This document shows, in pieces, positions 21,598-33,835 of a DNA stretch of 64,000 nt; positions within the stretch are counted from its first letter, which is position 1; the number at the start of each line of letters is the position of its first letter. The DNA is from Batkoa obscura. Its lineage: Eukaryota; Entomophthoromycota; Entomophthoromycetes; Entomophthorales; Batkoaceae. Made by a program: the position numbers and the translations under genes. Where the stretch lies: assembly GCA_030770535.1 (NCBI GenBank), contig JASVEC010000018.1:1-64000 (forward strand), read 5' to 3'. The notes beneath the pieces are model-generated. The model ran no database searches, was not told the origin of the DNA, and worked only from the letters and a program-made list of their open reading frames with translations.

Positions 21598-22061
21598 TGT
21601 GAAACATCGCTTTGTCAGCCCCATGGCTAATCATAGTATAATAATTTCCTAAGCTGTTGTGTTCTCAATTATAGGGATAATTAGTCCCATGCTCTTATTC
21701 TAATTTGCTAAGAGAAGTTCTATCTTTGTCTCAAAAAATACAATCCTCTCGTTTTGATATTTATAGTTATCGGAGTATAAAAGAGATTCTAAAACATAAT
21801 AGCTCTAGGCTTTTTAACTGAATTATTCCCTGATATCTCGAACATTTAATAAGCCCAATAAGTTTCCTTAATAGTATTTTACGTAGATTTTACATTATTA
21901 TTGTCTGTTCTATTTGTTTTACATAGTCTGTAGTCTATTATGTGGTATTCTTCATAATTCAAATCTATCTTAGTCACATAAACTAAGACCTTTCAACTTA
22001 TAGTGTAGTCAACCAGGCAATAGGTGTTTTTGACTCCAAACACTGAGTACCAGATTTCACA
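21598..22061 (+). mobile_element. Solo LTR-like element, copy C (complete, 464 bp)
   Basis: Runs from TGTGAAACATCG to CAGATTTCACA and is flanked by a 4-bp duplication CCTG (21594-21597 and 22062-22065). TG..CA ends, an 8-bp terminal inverted match, a TATA-like GAGTATAAAAG near 21775 and the 4-bp duplication all suit a solo LTR. No coding region is attached. Looks whole as a solo LTR. Confidence 0.8.
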
Positions 22062-22283
22062 CCTGTATAGTAAATGTTTTAATATTTTTCAAGTATATAA
22101 TAAATAGTTTTAAAAATACAAAACAAATTTATATAATATATATGCTTAATATATAATTAGAAAAAAGTTGGTTAAAAACAAATATACTAATAAAAAATAA
22201 AACAAAAATGCAAAAATCTTTTAATAAAGAGAAAAATTTATAGGAATTATAAAAATTTTGTATTAATATTTAAAAAGATGTAT

Positions 22284-22380
22284 GGGAATGTATTTTTGTG
22301 TTTAAGAATTTTATTAAGAATTTTTTCACTCAGATAACTCTTAAAAGATGGAAAAAACAATGAAGCTAAAAAATACCCCC
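22284..22380 (-). mobile_element. MITE-like element, copy 8
   Basis: Reverse copy, 97 bp, from GGGAATGT to ATACCCCC. The flanks GTAT and ATAT differ by one base. Confidence 0.8.
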
Positions 22381-22559
22381 ATATTTAATAAAATTATTAA
22401 ATTGTAATTCAGTATATTCAGGAGGCCATTTAGTTAATTTAATATTTAAAAAGCTTTTATTTAAAAAATTTATAAAGATTAATATATAGACAAATGTAGG
22501 AAATCATTTTAGAATTTAAGTTTTTATATTATATATTTAAAAAAAATTATAAAGCAAAT

Positions 22560-22653
22560 GGGGATGTATTTTTATAAAAATTTTACTAACAATTTCTCCA
22601 CTCAAACAACACTCAAAAGATAGAAAAAGTAATGAAGCTAAAAAAACACTCTC
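22560..22653 (-). mobile_element. MITE-like element, copy 9
   Basis: Reverse copy from GGGGATGT to ACACTCTC. The conserved core (CCACTCAAAC and AAAAGATAGAAAAAG) is present. Target duplication is not evident. Confidence 0.78.
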
Positions 22654-22858
22654 AGTGGTAGTTTAAATTTTGATTTTGATTTTTTTGCTAAATATTATAG
22701 AAAAAATATAGTTAATGAACATTTTAGAAACTTTTTATAACGGAAAAATGGTTTTAAAGCATTATATAAAATAAAAAATGTTAAGCAATCTCAAAATTTA
22801 AGATTCTTATTTATAGACATAATAAAAGTAATAACTTAACTATCAATAACAAAAAAGT

Positions 22859-23791
22859 TATAAAATATCGCTTTGTCAGCTCTATGATTGAGTATAGCAT
22901 GATAATCACTTAAGTTGCTATGCTCTCAAGTTTAGAGACGATTAATTCCATGCTCTTGTTTTGATTTGCTATGAGGGTTTCTGCCATATGATTCCGAAGG
23001 ACATTATCTCTCCGTTTTGATATCCATACTTGTTGGAGTATAAAAGAAATCCTAGAACATAGTAACTCAAGGCTTTTTAACTGAATTATTCCCTGATATT
23101 TCTGTGAAATCTGGTACTCAGGGTTTGGAGTCAAGAACAGCTATTGCTGGGTTGACTACACTATAAGTTGAAAGGTCTTAGTTTATGTGACTAAGATAGA
23201 CTTGGGTTATGAGAAATAGCACGTAATAGGTTACAAGCTATATAAGACAAATAGGATAGACAATACTAATGCAAAACCCATGTAAAATACTATTAAGAAA
23301 ACTTAGTGGCTTTATTAAATGTTCGAGATATCAGGGAATAATTCAGTTAAAAAGCCTAGAGCTATTATGTTTTAGAATCTCTTTTATACTCCGATAACTA
23401 TAAATATCGAAACGAGGGGAGAATATTCTTTGAGACGAAGATAGAAATTCTCATATTAAATCAAACTAAGAGCATGGGATTGATTTTCTCTGAGCTCGAG
23501 AACACAACAGCTTAGGCGATTGTTATGTTATAATTAACCATGGGACTGACAAAGCGATATTTCACATTTCGTACTTTTAATAAGCTCACTAAGTCTTTCT
23601 GATAGTATTTTACGTATATTTACAGTATTACTGTCTATTCTGTTTGTCTTACATAGTTCATAGCCTATTAGGTGGTATTCTGCATAATTCAAGTCCATCT
23701 TAGTCACATAAACTAAGACCTTTCGACTTACAGTATAGTCAACTAAGCAATAATTGCTGTTGACTCCAATCACTGAGTACTAGATTTCACA
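22859..23791 (+). mobile_element. Solo LTR-like element, copy D, split by copy E
   Basis: The left part (22859-23102) and right part (23567-23791) together match copy C in order and length (about 465 bp once the insert and one 4-bp duplication are set aside). It ends in ATTTCACA. No clear target duplication remains, consistent with an older insertion. Fossil with no coding sequence. Confidence 0.8.
23103..23566 (-). mobile_element. Solo LTR-like element, copy E, nested in copy D
   Basis: 464 bp, from TGTGAAATCTGG to GATATTTCACA, in the opposite orientation to D. It is flanked by TTTC on both sides (23099-23102 and 23567-23570). It therefore inserted after D was in place and is the younger of the two. 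Same length as copy C. Confidence 0.85.
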
Positions 23792-23875
23792 AAACAGATA
23801 TAATTTTAAAAAAATATTAAAAACATAAAATACTAAGAAATCTTTATATTTTATTAAATATGAAATAAACCATAT

Positions 23876-23974
23876 GAGGATATGTCTTTTTGTCTAAGAA
23901 TTTTACTAACAATTTTTCCACTCAAATAAGCGTTTAAAAGATGGAAAAACAATAAAACCAAAAAAAACATCTCC
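23876..23974 (-). mobile_element. MITE-like element, copy 10
   Basis: Reverse copy from GAGGATAT to ACATCTCC. It is flanked by ATAT on both sides (23872-23875 and 23975-23978). Confidence 0.85.
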
Positions 23975-24172
23975 ATATTATTATAGAGTATTTGATAGAT
24001 TAAAAATAATAATATAAATCTAATTGAAGTTTTAAAGTCTATAAGAAACAGAGATTAAAAAACTAACCTTAGCATTCATCTTATAATAATAATAATAATA
24101 ATAAATTGAAAAATTGCAATATTTATTAAGCAGGCGAGTGTTTTATTAAATGATGAAAATAAATCCTTAAAT

Positions 24173-24267
24173 GGGGATGTTTTTAGGCTTTGTTACTTTT
24201 CTATCTTTAAGCGTTATTTGAGTGGAGAGATTGTTAATAAAATTCTTAAATACGAAAATACATCCCC
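24173..24267 (+). mobile_element. MITE-like element, copy 11
   Basis: Forward copy with perfect 8-bp terminal inverted repeats, GGGGATGT and ACATCCCC. It is flanked by AAAT on both sides (24169-24172 and 24268-24271). Confidence 0.9.
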
Positions 24268-24744
24268 AAATGTTAATATTACTTAAATTATTAATAACTA
24301 AGTTAATATATAATTAAAGAGCAGATAGTTGTAATAATAAATAAAAATAGACAACCATAGTTTTATGGCTAACTACTCCCTTATATACAGCTATTTATTA
24401 ACTTAATAATATATTGATAATTCGTAGCTGTGTCAGATCAGATCAAACACTATTGGTTTTTAATAAGAGATTTATTTTTGTAAAATTTTAAGCAAAGTTT
24501 TTAAAGTATATATTTAAAAATTGGATAAAAAAATGAAACCAATTTGGACATCCCCATGTAGTGTAACATCATCTTTGTCTTAGTATTTAATAATTTTCAT
24601 TATTCCACATTATAAAAGTAGAATAAACATAAAAAGAATGCTTTTTTGTTTAATTGATAGATTTATTAAATGAAAGCTCAATACTAAAGTTTTATGTTGA
24701 TAAATTTTAAATATGATACTTTATTAAGAGAAGAAAATAACACT
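24268..24744. other. Intergenic spacer
   Basis: A sequence ending GGACATCCCCATG at about 24470-24558 looks like a diverged MITE right half. Otherwise nothing is recognised. Confidence 0.4.
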
Positions 24745-27494
24745 TTAACCAACCTTTTTAATCAATTGATCAACAACACTAAATAGTTAACAAATGTATT
24801 TTAAAAAAACTACTATAATTTACCTTGGATCAGCAACTGTACTAAGATCACCTATTTCTTTAGCTTCACCAGCTACGATCTTTCTTAAAATTCTTCTGAT
24901 AATTTTACCAGAGCGTGTTTTAGGTAAATCTTCAGTAATAATGATTTTCTTAGGTGCTGCAAATGGTCCAATGTTCTTTCTTACGCCAGCTACAAATTCT
25001 TTAATTAAATCAGCTTCTGGTGTTTTAATATCTGGTTTAAGTGTAACAAAGGCACAAATTGCTTGTCCAGTTACTGGGTCTGCAATACCAACAACGGCTG
25101 CTTCAGCAACAGAACCGTTAAGAATCAAAGCAGATTCAATTTCAGAGGTACTTAAACGATGGCCAGAGACGTTGATAACATCTTATTAAATTAATAATCT
25201 TAATTTTAATATAAATATATATCTATTACCATCAACTCTACCACGAATCCATATGTAACCATCCTTATCTCTTGTTGCGCCATCACCAGTGAAATAAAAT
25301 CCTAATAAAAATATTTATAAATACTGATATTATACTGTAATATTATTATATTACCATCATAAACTTTAAGATAAGCTTCCATATATCTTTTATGATCTTT
25401 AAATACAGTACGAGTGATAGATGGCCATGGGTTTCTAACTGCAAGTACTCCAGTCACATCGTTTCCAAGAAGTTCTTCACCAGTATGAGCATCTAAAATC
25501 ACAGGGTCAATACCAAAGAATGGGAAAGTGGCAGATCCTGGCTTAGTACGTACTGCTCCAGGAAGTGGCGTAATGATAATAGAACCTGTTTCAGTTTGCC
25601 AATAAGTATCAACAACTGCACACTGTCCTTTACCAACTTTAAGATTATACCAATCCCAAGCCTAAAATTGATGGTTTAATTATTTTTCAGGTATTTTTTA
25701 GTTAAATTACCTCTGGGTTGATTGGTTCACCTACACTACCAATAACACGGAGAGAAGATAAATCATGGCCTTCTACCCATGAATCTCCTAAACGTCTTAA
25801 AGCACGGATAGCAGTGGGTGAGGTATAAAATTGAGTTATTTTATGGTCTTCTACCATTTTCCTAATCAAATAAGTTAATATCTCTAAGTCATCATTCATT
25901 AATAATATACCAATAACGAGAAGCATTTGGATAGGTAGGAACACTTTCAAATACAACAGTTGTAAGTCCTAAAGCAAGTGGGCCATATGTAAGGTAGGAA
26001 TGGCCAGTAATCCATCTAAAATAAAATTAATTAAATAATTGTTACTAAATAAAATTAATTACCCGATATCTGCAGTACATCCAAATACATCCCCCTCATG
26101 ACAATCAAATACATATTTTGTTGTTGCTGCAGCACCTAAAAGGTACCCAGCAGTGGTATGTACAACGCCTTTTGGAGTTCCAGTACTAAATAACTTAGTT
26201 TTAATTTGATGTACATATTAAAATAGCTACCTTCCAGAAGTATATAACAAAAATAGTGGATCTTCTGCATTTACTGCTACAGGGGGGCAATTAGCTTCAT
26301 GTTTAAGCTAAATAAATAACAGTTTAATGAAATATATAATGTTTTTATAATATGATTACTAATTCTTCATTCCACCATTTATCACGTGGTGATTGAAATG
26401 GTACAGAAACGTTTCCAGTTCTTTTGAATACAAGAACATTCTAATTAAACATTTAAATTTAAATTCAAATTTAAATATTGATTTACTTACTTCAATAGTT
26501 GGGCAAGTTAATACAGCTTCGTCTGCGATCTTTTTGAGGTCAATTACTTTGGAACCTCTTTTACCTTGATCAGCGGTGATGAGTACTTTTGACTCAGCAT
26601 GGCGTATACGATCCCCTAATGAACTAGCAGAGAAACCAGCAAAGATCAATCTAATTTAATGAGTAAATATAGTATATAATAATATCGAAGTAATTAATTA
26701 CGAATGCAATACACCAATTCTAGCACATGCTAACACTGAAGCAAGTGCTTCAGGTACCATAGGAAGGTAGATAGCAACAGTATCTCCTTTTTTCAAACCA
26801 TAGGATAAAAGTACATTTGCTAAACGAGATACCATATCTTTCAATTCTCCATAAGTTACTTTATAACCCTGACCAGGCTCATCTGCTTCATAAATAATAG
26901 CAATCTACAAAAATGATAATTAATAATTTGATCCTATTATTTTAGAGTCATTACCTTATCTGGATTTTTTTCAGCATGACGATCAACACAATTATAACTG
27001 GCATTTAAAGTACCATCGGCAAACCAGGTAACGTTACCTTCTTTTAAAGAACTAAATTATTTTTCAGTACAATAAAGCAATATTTTAAATTTTAACATAC
27101 CCTTCAAGAACTTTAGTAAATGGTTTATCCCAGCTTAATAATTCTTTTGCTTTCTATAATTTTAAAGATTAACTTATATTATAATAAAAAATATTAAAGT
27201 AATTACCTCTCCCCAGAATTTATTTGGATTAGTTATACTTTCTTTATGTTCAGTTTGGTAATGTTCAAAGGAAGAAAAGTGTGGTTTTGGATATTTGGTA
27301 GCATCAAATAATCTTGATGGTACATCATGAATAGGATCTGGGTCAGATAAACCCTCTGGAGGATGAGAAGCAAATGATTTTGTTACTTCTTCCATCTGCT
27401 CTTGTTTGGCAGGTGGTAAATGTGGTGGGTGAATAGTAGGATTTGCTAATTCTTTCTCAGTTGTCATCATCTTTAATTTCTTTTTCATAAACAA
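24745..27494 (-). CDS. ACS: Acetyl-CoA synthetase (AMP-forming)
   Basis: Joins acetate, ATP and CoA to acetyl-CoA via acetyl-AMP, in cytosol and nucleus in fungi. About ten exons. From the N-terminus: FWGE and an SWDKPF-type segment; [20 protein letters not shown]-loop [15 protein letters not shown] ([12 protein letters not shown]); [32 protein letters not shown]; and the catalytic-Lys motif [13 protein letters not shown]. The last intron (24779-24823, GTAAAT..TTTAG) joins LSTVADP to [11 protein letters not shown], the usual family ending. Without it the frame would stop early at 24820. N-terminal Met is uncertain: 27494 opens the frame, but MMTTEKEL about 24 bases further in may be the real start. 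All hallmark residues I can see are intact. Confidence 0.95.
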
Positions 27495-28635
27495 AGTTTT
27501 TTTATTAAAATGTAATGCTTTGTTTTTATATTATTCTATTCATATTATGTCTGATGATTAAAATAACTCTATATTTAGTCACGAGAATTGACTTGTATTA
27601 TGCCCTTTAGTTCTATCCAATTAAAATCATTGTGCGCCAATTTAAATGATTATGTGGTGATATTGGTTTTACTGATTTACACAATCATTTGTATTAACTT
27701 TATTCCCACGGTATATAATTTATAAATTGACTCATAAATCTAATCATCTATCAAATTGTAGTCAACCATAAAATAAATACAGCCAATCAAAAAAATTATT
27801 GATGTATCCCCTTAAATTAAAGCATTTAAATAAAATTAGGGGAGAAGAAACTAATTGTTTTTCCATACAAAAAGAATGAAAATTTAAAAATAACATATTA
27901 CTTTATATAGATAATAACATCGAATCATTTTTATACAAGTAATAATAAGCTAATAGTTAATCTAATAATTTTATTATCTTATCAAAAAAAAGTGTGATTA
28001 AAACATTTGACTTGAATTATTATTAAATAATAAGAATAAATAATTATTTATGCATCTCAACTCATTATACTTGTTATAGATAAGTGTAATAATGTATATT
28101 ATAAAGTTTATTAGTAGGTAAAAGTGTATTTACTATGTTAATATATATTATAATAAGCTATTTATATAATAGTTTAGTTATTATGTCTTTAAATTTATAG
28201 TTACTTTGTGCATAAAACTAACGATTTTTTTGTATTCTTGTAAGAATAATATAGCTACTCCAAGTGTTTCTTTAATAAATATTTACCAACTCTATTTAAG
28301 GAATAAGAGAAAAAGGCCAAAACATTAGCATCTTACGCCTAGGTTTATTAGATGATATATATGGTCCAAAACCAGGGAGTCAAAACTACTATTTCAAAAT
28401 ATAATTATAAAAAAAATAACTTAAGATATGAAAAAAGGATAAAAAAAATAAAACAGGTAACTCATGTTTCTTATATTATAAAAAATAACAACTAATTTTA
28501 TACAAAATAAGTTTTAAACATTAATTGTGTTATTTTTATTTTTTTTTCATTTCAAAAAAAACAATTTGATAATTGATTTCCAAATTCTAAATTTGAAAAA
28601 ATAGCAGCTTGAACTTTAAATAACAGTACTTAACT
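27495..28635. other. Intergenic region between divergent genes
   Basis: 1.1 kb between the divergent ACS and leucine-rich-repeat genes. It presumably holds both promoters. No coding frame, RNA gene or known repeat is recognised. Confidence 0.5.
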
Positions 28636-30000
28636 ATGGCTTGGGGGAAAAAAGATGATACTATCCAAGTAGTGGAAAACTGGGTAAAACGGCTTATTTC
28701 AAATGATTCCACACTTAGATCTTTACATTTGTTAAGTTTTCGAAAATTAACACAAACTCAATTAATAACGATTTTTAATTCTATTACCAACAATATTCAT
28801 TTAACCGAATTCTATTGTTTTGGTCAAGAGTTAAGTAAAGAAGCTATCTTAGCTATGGCCAGCTGTCTCACTTCAAATACTCACTTAAAGTTTATTAGTT
28901 TTGGTAACTCGAAGTTTGGAGAAGATATTGAAAATTTAAACATTTATTTTGATGCTTTAAAACAATTTCAAGGTAAAGATGGTATTGAAATAGATTTATC
29001 TAATTTAAATTTACAAAAAAGTAGTCAAAATAGTTTAATCCATTTATTAAAATTTCAAAAGTATATTAAATCGTTGAATTTAAGTTATAATCAATTAGAT
29101 GATGAATTAGTTCAACAGTTAGTAATTGCAATAAAAAGTAATTCAGAAGCAAAATTTCCATTAAAAATTGATTTAAGTGGTAATAGTTTAACTCTAATAG
29201 ACTTATTTTTTCAACCCTTTGAAGTAGCTGACTTGTTCATCGAGGAAGTAACTTTGGTTGATGTTCAATTCACTCATTTAGAAATAATTAATGTTTTAAA
29301 TTCAATTAAAAATAATACTCATATTAAAGGATTAAGGTTAGCAACTTTAGAAGATATAGAGAATCCAAAAGGAATTAATATGATAGAGGATAGCATAAAT
29401 GTAATGAAGGTACTATTTGAGTTTTTAGAAGTAAATGGTAAAAATGGAATACTTTCAGACTTAGAAATATCTGGTGTTGATTTAGGACAATACATTACAA
29501 GGACCATGTCAATTAATAATCATAATTTAGTTAATTTGAAATTCCGTCGATGTGGAATTAAAGATGAATCAAGTATCAATCTAATTCAAGATTTAGCTAG
29601 ATATTGTAATAATTTAAGTAGTATAGATTTAGGTTTAAATGAAGTAACTGATACTACGTTTTATAACAGTTTAATCCATTTTCAACATATCAAAAAATTA
29701 GTATTTATAAATAATAATATTGAATTTAATGATGAGTTAGTAAATGATTTATTAAAGGATCCTAGTTTATTACAATCTAAATTAGAAGTACTAGATTTAA
29801 ATGTTAATAAGATAAATGAAATAGGATTAAACAATTTATCAACTTTATTAAAAACAAAAGTAAATGATTTATTTTTATTACCAAATTTAAAAAGTTTAGA
29901 AATATGTGGCAATCCAGTTTGTAAACAGCAGTCTATTGTATTAGATTTTGTTGCAGAGATGAAAATAATAAGACAAAATATTGTTATGACTTGGAAATAA
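28636..30000 (+). CDS. Leucine-rich-repeat protein, RanGAP/ribonuclease-inhibitor type
   Basis: Single-exon 454-residue protein built of leucine-rich repeats along its whole length. Clear units include IKSLNLSYNQLDDELV, LKIDLSGNSLTLID, LSSIDLGLNEVTDTTF, LEVLDLNVNKINEIGL and LKSLEICGNPV. The 28-29-residue spacing with a helical second half is of the RanGAP1/RNH1 kind. No signal peptide, membrane segment or catalytic domain is seen, so it is probably a cytosolic or nuclear protein-binding scaffold. I do not recognise a specific orthologue. The start is the only early ATG (MAWGKKDD). Its stop lies 27 bp from the stop of the convergent ASCC2-like gene. Confidence 0.78.
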   Translation: MAWGKKDDTIQVVENWVKRLISNDSTLRSLHLLSFRKLTQTQLITIFNSITNNIHLTEFYCFGQELSKEAILAMASCLTSNTHLKFISFGNSKFGEDIENLNIYFDALKQFQGKDGIEIDLSNLNLQKSSQNSLIHLLKFQKYIKSLNLSYNQLDDELVQQLVIAIKSNSEAKFPLKIDLSGNSLTLIDLFFQPFEVADLFIEEVTLVDVQFTHLEIINVLNSIKNNTHIKGLRLATLEDIENPKGINMIEDSINVMKVLFEFLEVNGKNGILSDLEISGVDLGQYITRTMSINNHNLVNLKFRRCGIKDESSINLIQDLARYCNNLSSIDLGLNEVTDTTFYNSLIHFQHIKKLVFINNNIEFNDELVNDLLKDPSLLQSKLEVLDLNVNKINEIGLNNLSTLLKTKVNDLFLLPNLKSLEICGNPVCKQQSIVLDFVAEMKIIRQNIVMTWK

Positions 30001-30027
30001 AGAATAGAAATAAAATATAGAAGTAAT

Positions 30028-30213
30028 TTACATGTTATCACCCAATTGTTTATTAATTTTCTTTTGTCTCATATCTTTTCTACGATGATTACTTATTTTT
30101 GCTTTATTATGTTCTTTATAAGCTTTACTTTGATTGGATTTATTATTTGTATTTTTATTTGAATTATTATTATTATTATCTACTTTATTATTATTATTAT
30201 TATTATTATCTAC

Positions 30214-30249
<36 letters not shown>

Positions 30250-32237
30250 TTGTTGAATATTATTTTGAGATATTGACTCTAATCCATATATCTTTTCTAA
30301 TTTTTTTAATCTAAATGGCTCTCTATGAATCATTGTTGCCCAACCTTCAATTTGTTCATCACTCATATTAGTACTATTTCTAAGTTGAACTCGATCTTTA
30401 GATTTTCTAGCTTCTTTATCTCTACTAAATATCTTAGGATTAGATGAATAAAAACTATATAATAAAGATTGATGTTGTTCAGTAGGATCATCTAATTGAC
30501 TATTATCAGTTGTAATTGATTTAATATTTAAATCATCTTCTTCATCAAATTCATCATCATATTGGTCATAACTTAAATTTATAATATTATATTTTAATGA
30601 AGGTGTTATTTTGTTTTCATAATTAATTAAAGTATCATTTGTTTGTTTTTGATATATTCCTTTGGGAATTTGATTATTATTATTATTATTATTTGAAAAT
30701 ATATCAAATTCATCATTATCATGAATATTTCTTCTTGATGATAATATACTCGTTTCATTTTTATTTTCAATTACTTTTTCCCTAATAAAATAATTTAATT
30801 AAAGTTCAATAATTTAGTAATAACTTACTCTTCCATATTTCTATCTAATTCTTTTAATTCTTTAGGAAGTTCATTTTCAAGTAATCTCATAATTAAAATT
30901 TCGTTATCAAAATTATAATACTTTAAACATTTTTTGATAAAACCGTTTGATAAATCTGGAAATATTTCTTGAATTTGAGATATTTTAGATTCAAGCACAC
31001 CATCTTCTAAATTAAAAGTATCCGTATTCTATATATTATTATTAATACATGTTATTATATTATATTAAAAATTATTTACCTTATGTAAACTAATTTCATT
31101 ATTTTGTACTGTTGATGAGTATTTTGGTGGTTCATCCTCATTAGTTTCAGGTAATATTTCAATATTCTTAATTGAGTCTTTTAATAAATCAATTAAATAT
31201 TCAATCCTTGAAGAACGAGTTCTAAAATAATAATGAATTAAATGAAATATAAAATAATAATATAATAATATAATAATATAATAGTAAATGACTTACTCTA
31301 ATTCCAAGGAAGAAGATTTCATATAAATTTCACTTATTAATTGAATATATTCAAAATTTAAACTAAGATCTGAAAATAATGAAGCATTAATTAATGAGTA
31401 AATTGGTATATTCGGATCATTAATATTATTTTGAGAAAATTTAATTAAAAGATTATAAAATTGATCAAATATTGTAATTCTTTTTTGTTTTGATATATCT
31501 GAATCTAAAATTGGCTCAATAAAATTAAATGTAATACAACTATTAACTAGTTTTAAATATTTCTTTTTAGTTTGAATTGTTTCATTAACATCTACATCAC
31601 TTGAAAATAACTTTGATATAGCTGGATATAATCCCATTAAAGTTGATATAAATTCATTTGTTGAATTATACCAAGAACATATCTTTCTATTTAAATTGAA
31701 TACAATGAACAAACTATGACTTAAATCTTTGATTAAATTTAAAACAAATATTTTGAAGTTAAATTGCTCCTCTTGTTTTAATTTCAAATATGTTCCTTTT
31801 TCTAATCTCTTTAACAATAATCTTAAATAATCAACTATTTCTGCTCTTGAATTAATAAAACTAACTTCTAATTCTGTAAATTTGGTTAAAAAGTTCTCCA
31901 GTATAGTTTGAACAAGCTGTTGATTTTTTTCCACAAACAAGGTAATAAAATCAAAAAGCAAAGGAACTGAAGGGATAAAAAGATGAATAGGTTTACCTTT
32001 TAATAAAGATAAATCAATATTACTCCATCTATAAACAATTAAAAACAAATATTTATTAATTAAATTTAAATAACTATTCTGTGCTGTCTGTATTAAATCA
32101 CTACAACTATATTCAATCACTTGAAAAAATTTATTATCTTCTATAAAAAGATTAATAAATTCTTCTTCATTAATTGTTAATACTTTAATTAACTTGGCTT
32201 TTAAAATTGTTGCTTCGTCACTGGAAAACTGAATCAT
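30028..32237 (-). CDS. ASCC2: ASCC2/Cue3 homologue, CUE-domain subunit of the ribosome-quality trigger complex
   Basis: Human ASCC2 and yeast Cue3/Rqt3 bind ubiquitin through a CUE domain and, with the helicase ASCC3/Slh1, split collided ribosomes. Four exons; introns at about 30785-30828, 31029-31078 and 31225-31297. The N-terminal 315 residues are helical. The CUE domain reads IQEIFPDLSNGFIKKCLKYY and continues to LLENELPKELKELDR, close to the ASCC2 CUE (LLPDLGEGFILACLEYY..LPxxLxxLDR). Downstream come NDEFDIFS, an acidic YDDEFDEEDD stretch and a basic tail NHRRKDMRQKK, each in ASCC2 order. The C-terminal region also holds Asn runs (about 30165-30250). It shares a 118-bp divergent promoter region with TERT. 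Confidence 0.85.
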
Positions 32238-32355
32238 TTTAATCTAAGATAGAAATAAAAATCTGGTTTTTACAAATTATTTATACTAAAAAAACTCGCA
32301 GTAAATGAAACTAAGAATTGCTTTTTTAATAAACTAAGCAACAAGTAAAAAGGTT
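32238..32355. promoter_or_regulatory. Divergent promoter region of ASCC2 and TERT
   Basis: 118 bp between the two start codons; any promoter elements for both genes would have to lie here or within the coding ends. AT-rich, with no recognisable motif. Confidence 0.4.
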
Positions 32356-33780
32356 ATGGAACAAAAGAATAAAGATGTTTTTAAACAGCTAAAAGTACTA
32401 CGTAAAAAATTCAACTATGTTTCAACTTTAGATTATTATTTGAAGCTTATAAATAAGGATCTATTTAAGCATACTATCAATTATAAGTATTATTTTCAAA
32501 ATCTGTTTATTGTGTCCAATAATATCAATATAAATAGAGTAAATATAAGTGAAGATGTAATAATATCAATTCCAGAAACAATAAAACATAATCAAACAAA
32601 AGTATTCAAATTTAGTTTTATTGAAATAATCTAATCTAATAAATAAAAGTTAGTGGAATATTTAAAAACAGAATTAATTAAAAATAAACACATTTTAAGT
32701 GTACTTAATCATGAAAACAAGGTATTTAGGTTTTTTAATAATATTACAAATAAATTAAAGAATTAAGAATGAAATAAATAAGGATATAAATAATAATATT
32801 CGAACTCAAGTTTTAACTTCAAAACCATGGTCCTGGTTATTAAATAAGTAATATTTATTTTTATTTTTATATTAAAATAATAAAACACAATTAATTTAAT
32901 TTAGTTATTAAAAATTGAATCTATAAATTTTATTTTTAATTTTATTTTCAAATATTTAGTATTGGGTCTGACATCATGGTTTGGCTATTAACAAAAAGAA
33001 CTATTATAATTAGAATCCAAGGTTATGTAAATCAAATTGAAAATGATTTATCATTTAGACAAATTACAGGTAACTTTTAATTTTATTATTTTAAGTAATA
33101 GAAAACAAAGACTGAAGTCGGATATTTCTATTTGATATTAAATTAATAAATCATATAAAGGTCCACCATTGGATATAGAACTTGAGTTAAACAATTTGTT
33201 AGAAAATCAAAATGATAAAATAGATGGTTATGATTCACAAGTAAAAAGTAAAAACAATGAAGGTAATAAATTATAAATGTACTTATAATTATAATAAACT
33301 CATGTTAATATAATAAGTAATTTCATTAAATAAAAGAAAAAGAGTTAAAAGGGATGTTGAACTTGAAACTTTTAAACCAAGTGATATTAAATTTTTACGA
33401 ACGACTATTTTATATGGTAAAATACTTTCAAAACCAGAACTTAAAAATAGTTCAAGGATTCCAATATCATGTAAATTAATTTCATTAAGATTTATAATAT
33501 AATATAATATAATATAATTAATTTAATATAAAACAGTTTGTTTAGATAAGACTGATTATATAGATATATTAAAAAATATTTTTAGATTTGAATTTGAAGT
33601 AAGTTTTTATTTATTTATTTATTTATTTATTGTGATTTGAATTAATTATTTTTAGACAACTAATTATAAAAAAAAAATTAAATGTCATAATAAATTATTA
33701 AAAAAAATAAATAAGAATAAAGAAATATTAAAAAAAGGTAAATATTAATATAAATACATTAAAATTAATTTAAAATTTAG

Positions 33781-33835
<55 letters not shown>

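Noticed and set aside
22910-23773. Short frames beginning MTPNPEYQIS and MIGVNSNYCLV
   Set aside because: They lie wholly within the solo LTR copies and recur with the repeat; not genes.
30099-30314. Tyr-rich plus-strand frame
   Set aside because: Antisense shadow of the Asn repeat in ASCC2.
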